Shown in pieces: positions 61,662 through 64,000 of a DNA stretch of 64,000 nt. Under the pieces are notes generated by a model. That model was not told the origin of the DNA. It worked only from the letters and a program-made list of their open reading frames with translations, and did no database searches. The stretch is taken from assembly GCA_023390655.1 (NCBI GenBank), contig JAEWCL010000020.1:1-64000 (forward strand). Direction: 5' to 3'. The stretch comes from Bacillota bacterium. GTDB taxonomy: Bacteria > Bacillota > Clostridia > Christensenellales > CAG-138. Every line of letters begins with the position of its first letter. Position 1 is the first letter of the stretch. The position numbers and the translations under genes are program-made.

Positions 61662-61755
61662 ACAGCAAAGAGAAGCCTTATTCAGGGCAGTTCAGACCAT
61701 CAACAAACCCAACCTATATGAGCAAGAAATGCATGCAGCTTGAGGCTTTCAGTCC

Positions 61756-61923
61756 GTCATTTTGTGGCGACATGCGCGGCACAAAATGACATCTTAAAGG
61801 GCTTTTTGCATTGACAGTTCTTGCAGTCTGCAAGAACCGAGCGACAAAAATGCCCGGTGATCTCAGCAAAGTGTCCGAGGGACACTTTGTTGATGACTAG
61901 AGCCGCCCAGATAGGGCGGCTCT
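61756..61923. repeat. Cluster of four perfect hairpins
   Basis: Four inverted repeats lie in 168 bases: GTCATTTTGTG/CACAAAATGAC (61756-61790), GTTCTTGCAG/CTGCAAGAAC (61817-61837), CAAAGTGTCC/GGACACTTTG (61867-61889) and AGAGCCGCCC/GGGCGGCTCT (61899-61923). All stems are 10-11 bp without mismatch. The last could terminate the gene on either side. No reading frame fits. A structured RNA or mobile non-coding element is possible. Confidence 0.7.
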
Positions 61924-61940
61924 TATGTATATGGCATTGA

Positions 61941-62327
61941 TCAGATGCTGCAACAGGTATTGCGGGTAGAGATATAGGGCGCATAGCCAAAGAGCAAAAA
62001 ATCCACATATGCGTTGCCCGTGCCGGAAGCGGCCTCCGCAAGTACCTTGAGTGATACGCCGGGAACGTCATACGCCAAAGAGTAATTTCCGCCCGGCAGC
62101 AGGGTAAACTGATCCAAGTAGGAGACGCGTTCGTCGCCTGCCATCACCAGCAGCCGCAGCGTTACGGAGACATCGGAGGAATTGCGGCTGTCGCACGCCA
62201 TGCGGACGGAGGGGTAAGCCGAGACACACACGCCCCTGGGGAAGCGTTCGGTCAAATCGACAATGGTTCCGGCGGGAATCGTCACGGAGCCCGGCGGGGT
62301 TCTAAAAATCAATCTTGTTCCTTGCAT
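61941..62327 (-). CDS. Hypothetical protein, 128 residues
   Basis: The frame starts with MQGTRLIFRTPPGSVTIPAG and ends in a Cys-Cys-Ser-Ile tail. It has no signal peptide or membrane segment. The alternating hydrophobic pattern (SVTLRLLVMAGDERVSYLDQ, VSLKVLAEAASGTGNAYVDF) suggests a beta-sandwich. It shares no motif I recognise and lies 75 bases downstream of the amidohydrolase gene on the same strand, so it may belong to that operon. Confidence 0.6.
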   Translation of the reverse strand: MQGTRLIFRTPPGSVTIPAGTIVDLTERFPRGVCVSAYPSVRMACDSRNSSDVSVTLRLLVMAGDERVSYLDQFTLLPGGNYSLAYDVPGVSLKVLAEAASGTGNAYVDFLLFGYAPYISTRNTCCSI

Positions 62328-62402
62328 ATATACGAGATCCTTCCATATGGGTTTTGGTATATACTATGCGTCATACAAGGAACCGGTGAATGTCATGTAC
62401 GC

Positions 62403-64000
62403 TTAACGTATGGCGGATAACACGGTGCCCGCGCCTGCAAAACGGGCGTGGTTCGTTTTACCGTTTATAAGCACATGCCTGCCATTGACGAATACATGCG
62501 CGATGCCTTCCGGCTGTTGGGGAAGATCGCCCTTTGCGGCGATGCGGTCAAAATCAAACACCGTTACGTCCGCCGCAAGCCCTTCCCTTAAATAACCGCG
62601 GTCTGTTATGCCAAAGCGGTCCGCTGTGGCGCCCGTCATTTTGCGGATGGTCTGTTCCACGGTAAGGCCGCTTGTTCCTTCTTTGGCCCACTGCAGGAAT
62701 TTCACAAAAGAAGAGTAGGCCGCGGCATTCTGTACGCCCTTTTCCTCGATCCATGCGTCCGTCATAAACAGCGAGGGTTCATGCTGCATCAGCCGGTAAA
62801 TGATAGGCGTGCTGTAGTAGCGGTACATGTTTACGCGGCCTTTTCCGTTGCTCATATCCACAAGGCGCAGGTAGGCCTCCAATTCCGGGACATTCCAGAG
62901 CTTTGCGATTTCGGTTACGCGTTTGCCGCAGAGCGCCTCGTGGCCTTCCCCCAGCCAGGCGATCTGCATATCCGAAAAGCCAAAGCCCAGTATGCGCGTG
63001 GTGAGGCCGATCTCAAACGCCAGGCGTGCGCGGACGGATGGCGCGCGCTTCCTGCTTTCCGGCAGGGAAAGGTACCAGCTTGGAAGCACCACCGTGATGA
63101 CGGAAACGCCAAACGTCATAGCATAGAGGTCGTATTGCACATCCACGCCGTCCGTACGCGCGCGGTCAATGAGCGCAAGGCTTTCGTCTACCGTTTTCCA
63201 AGAGGATTGGCCCACGAAGATCAGATGGGAATATTGCAGCTTTACGCCGGTTTCCCGCGCAAGCAGCAGCATTTCATCGAGCGCTCTGAGGTTATGCGCC
63301 CTGCCGCCAAACGGCGGGCTGTAAGAGGTGGAGGCGGCGGAGCATGCCCGGGCGTGCACTGTTAAAATCTTATTGTGTTTGGCGGTGAGGCGTGCGCCGG
63401 AAGAAAGCTCATCTATAGAGGCGTACCGGTCCGGCTCATACATCAGCCCGTAGGAAAGGCCGAATGCGCCCTGCTCCATCGATTCCTCCAGCTTATCGTC
63501 GCGCAGCTTCAGCTCCTCCGGCGTAAGGGGGCGGCTTTCATACCCGCTCAGGCCGATGCGGACGGAGCCGTGCCCCTGTAACGGAACAAGGTTGAGCGGC
63601 GTGCGCTTTTGTGCCTCCTCCCGCCAGCCGGAAAACGTATGGAAGGAAGCGTCCGGCGCATCGCCCACCTCAAAGAGGCCGCTGCCCAAAAGGGAGCGAT
63701 GCGGCGTACCTTCCCGATATCCAAAAGGAGAGAACCCGCAGTTCCCGGTCACCTGTGTGGTGATACCCTGCTCCACAAACGGTACAAAATAGGGGATAGG
63801 ATTATAACGCGCGGCGTACCAGTCGTTATGGGAATGGGCATCGATGAATCCGGGCGCGATGGTAAGGCCGGTACAATCGATTACGGTTCCGTCAAAACCT
63901 TCAGGCGCCTGGCCCGGCAGCACGGAGAGGATCGTCTCTCCTTCCAGCACAAGGCTTCCGGGATATGCGGCTTTTAAGCTGCCGTCAACGATGGTTCCGT
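62403..64000 (-). CDS. N-acyl-D-amino-acid deacylase-like amidohydrolase (partial, 5' end beyond window)
   Basis: At least 532 residues; the frame stays open through the right edge, so the true start lies outside. Residues GTIVDGSLKAAYPGSLVLEG at the edge match the first beta-strands of D-aminoacylases. TIAPGFIDAHSHND carries the metal histidines, then GITTQVTGNCGFSPFGYREG, then RAYSPPFGGRAHN-like residues and YGLMYEPDRYASIDELS. The C-terminal part has ADRFGITDRGYLREGLAADV and the small beta-domain typical of the family. It hydrolyses N-acyl-D-amino acids or related dihydro-compounds; the exact substrate is unknown. Confidence 0.87.
   Translation of the reverse strand, partial: GTIVDGSLKAAYPGSLVLEGETILSVLPGQAPEGFDGTVIDCTGLTIAPGFIDAHSHNDWYAARYNPIPYFVPFVEQGITTQVTGNCGFSPFGYREGTPHRSLLGSGLFEVGDAPDASFHTFSGWREEAQKRTPLNLVPLQGHGSVRIGLSGYESRPLTPEELKLRDDKLEESMEQGAFGLSYGLMYEPDRYASIDELSSGARLTAKHNKILTVHARACSAASTSYSPPFGGRAHNLRALDEMLLLARETGVKLQYSHLIFVGQSSWKTVDESLALIDRARTDGVDVQYDLYAMTFGVSVITVVLPSWYLSLPESRKRAPSVRARLAFEIGLTTRILGFGFSDMQIAWLGEGHEALCGKRVTEIAKLWNVPELEAYLRLVDMSNGKGRVNMYRYYSTPIIYRLMQHEPSLFMTDAWIEEKGVQNAAAYSSFVKFLQWAKEGTSGLTVEQTIRKMTGATADRFGITDRGYLREGLAADVTVFDFDRIAAKGDLPQQPEGIAHVFVNGRHVLINGKTNHARFAGAGTVLSAIR

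Noticed and set aside
1..64000. CRISPR arrays, insertion sequences with terminal repeats, or prophage modules
   Set aside because: No regularly spaced repeats, complete transposase genes or phage structural genes were found; only a recombinase remnant at 35887-36057.

Overview
The window looks like a chromosome segment of a motile, Gram-positive Bacillota, most likely a GC-rich, gut-type Clostridia. The evidence is strong AAGGAGG-type ribosome binding sites, many lipoproteins with short lipoboxes, SLH, sortase, dockerin and SpoIID-type surface proteins, class II lysS behind greA, and aspartate-family genes arranged asd-dapA-dapB. No plasmid or phage backbone is present. The species cannot be named from the sequence.

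Layout. 1-8.2 kb: the tail of tuf, a membrane protein, dusB, greA-lysS under a near-consensus promoter, a lipoprotein sortase, a bile-salt-hydrolase-family enzyme and motAB. 8.5-15.1 kb: a complete branched-chain amino acid ABC importer (livJ-H-M-G-F), then a PAS/SpoIIE-type phosphatase and a half-size ferritin-like protein. 15.2-18.3 kb, minus strand: a TrpXYZ-type ABC importer. 18.5-22.6 kb: a DUF554 membrane protein and a PHP-UvrD helicase fusion. 22.7-26.9 kb, minus strand: a heterodimeric ABC exporter with a MarR regulator. 27.3-30.2 kb, minus strand: a secreted SpoIID-like protein with a C-terminal dockerin, paired with a membrane-anchored cohesin-like protein. 30.3-36.1 kb: a more AT-rich, partly decayed island (GNAT gene, MFS fragment, tRNA 3'-fragment, large SLH protein, recombinase remnant) ending at two tRNA-Ser genes. 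36.5-40 kb: asd, dapA and a dapB fused to aspartokinase-type ACT domains.

40.1-43.6 kb, minus strand: an Lsa-like ABC-F gene behind a leader-peptide attenuator, a stalk-domain protein and fosX. 43.7-48.5 kb, minus strand: a UbiD decarboxylase operon (ubiD, DUF554, ubiX, and an LpdD-like chaperone fused to IPP isomerase) with a MerR regulator upstream. 48.6-53.3 kb, minus strand: cysS, a DUF4846 lipoprotein, two GyrI-like proteins and a WYL regulator. 53.5-60.8 kb: an exported Ntn hydrolase, a phosphodiesterase-family protein, a GLUG-repeat surface protein with an IPKTG sorting signal, and a lipoprotein with three FMN attachment motifs behind a palindromic operator. 60.9-64 kb: a GNAT enzyme, a cluster of four hairpins, an orphan protein and the 3' part of a D-aminoacylase-like amidohydrolase.

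The most promising unusual systems are the LpdD-IPP isomerase fusion in a prenyl-FMN decarboxylase operon, the two-gene cohesin/dockerin cell-wall lytic pair, the four-segment attenuator in front of the ABC-F resistance gene, the DapB-ACT fusion, and the triple-flavinylation lipoprotein. All functional calls rest on motifs read by eye; no database search was run.
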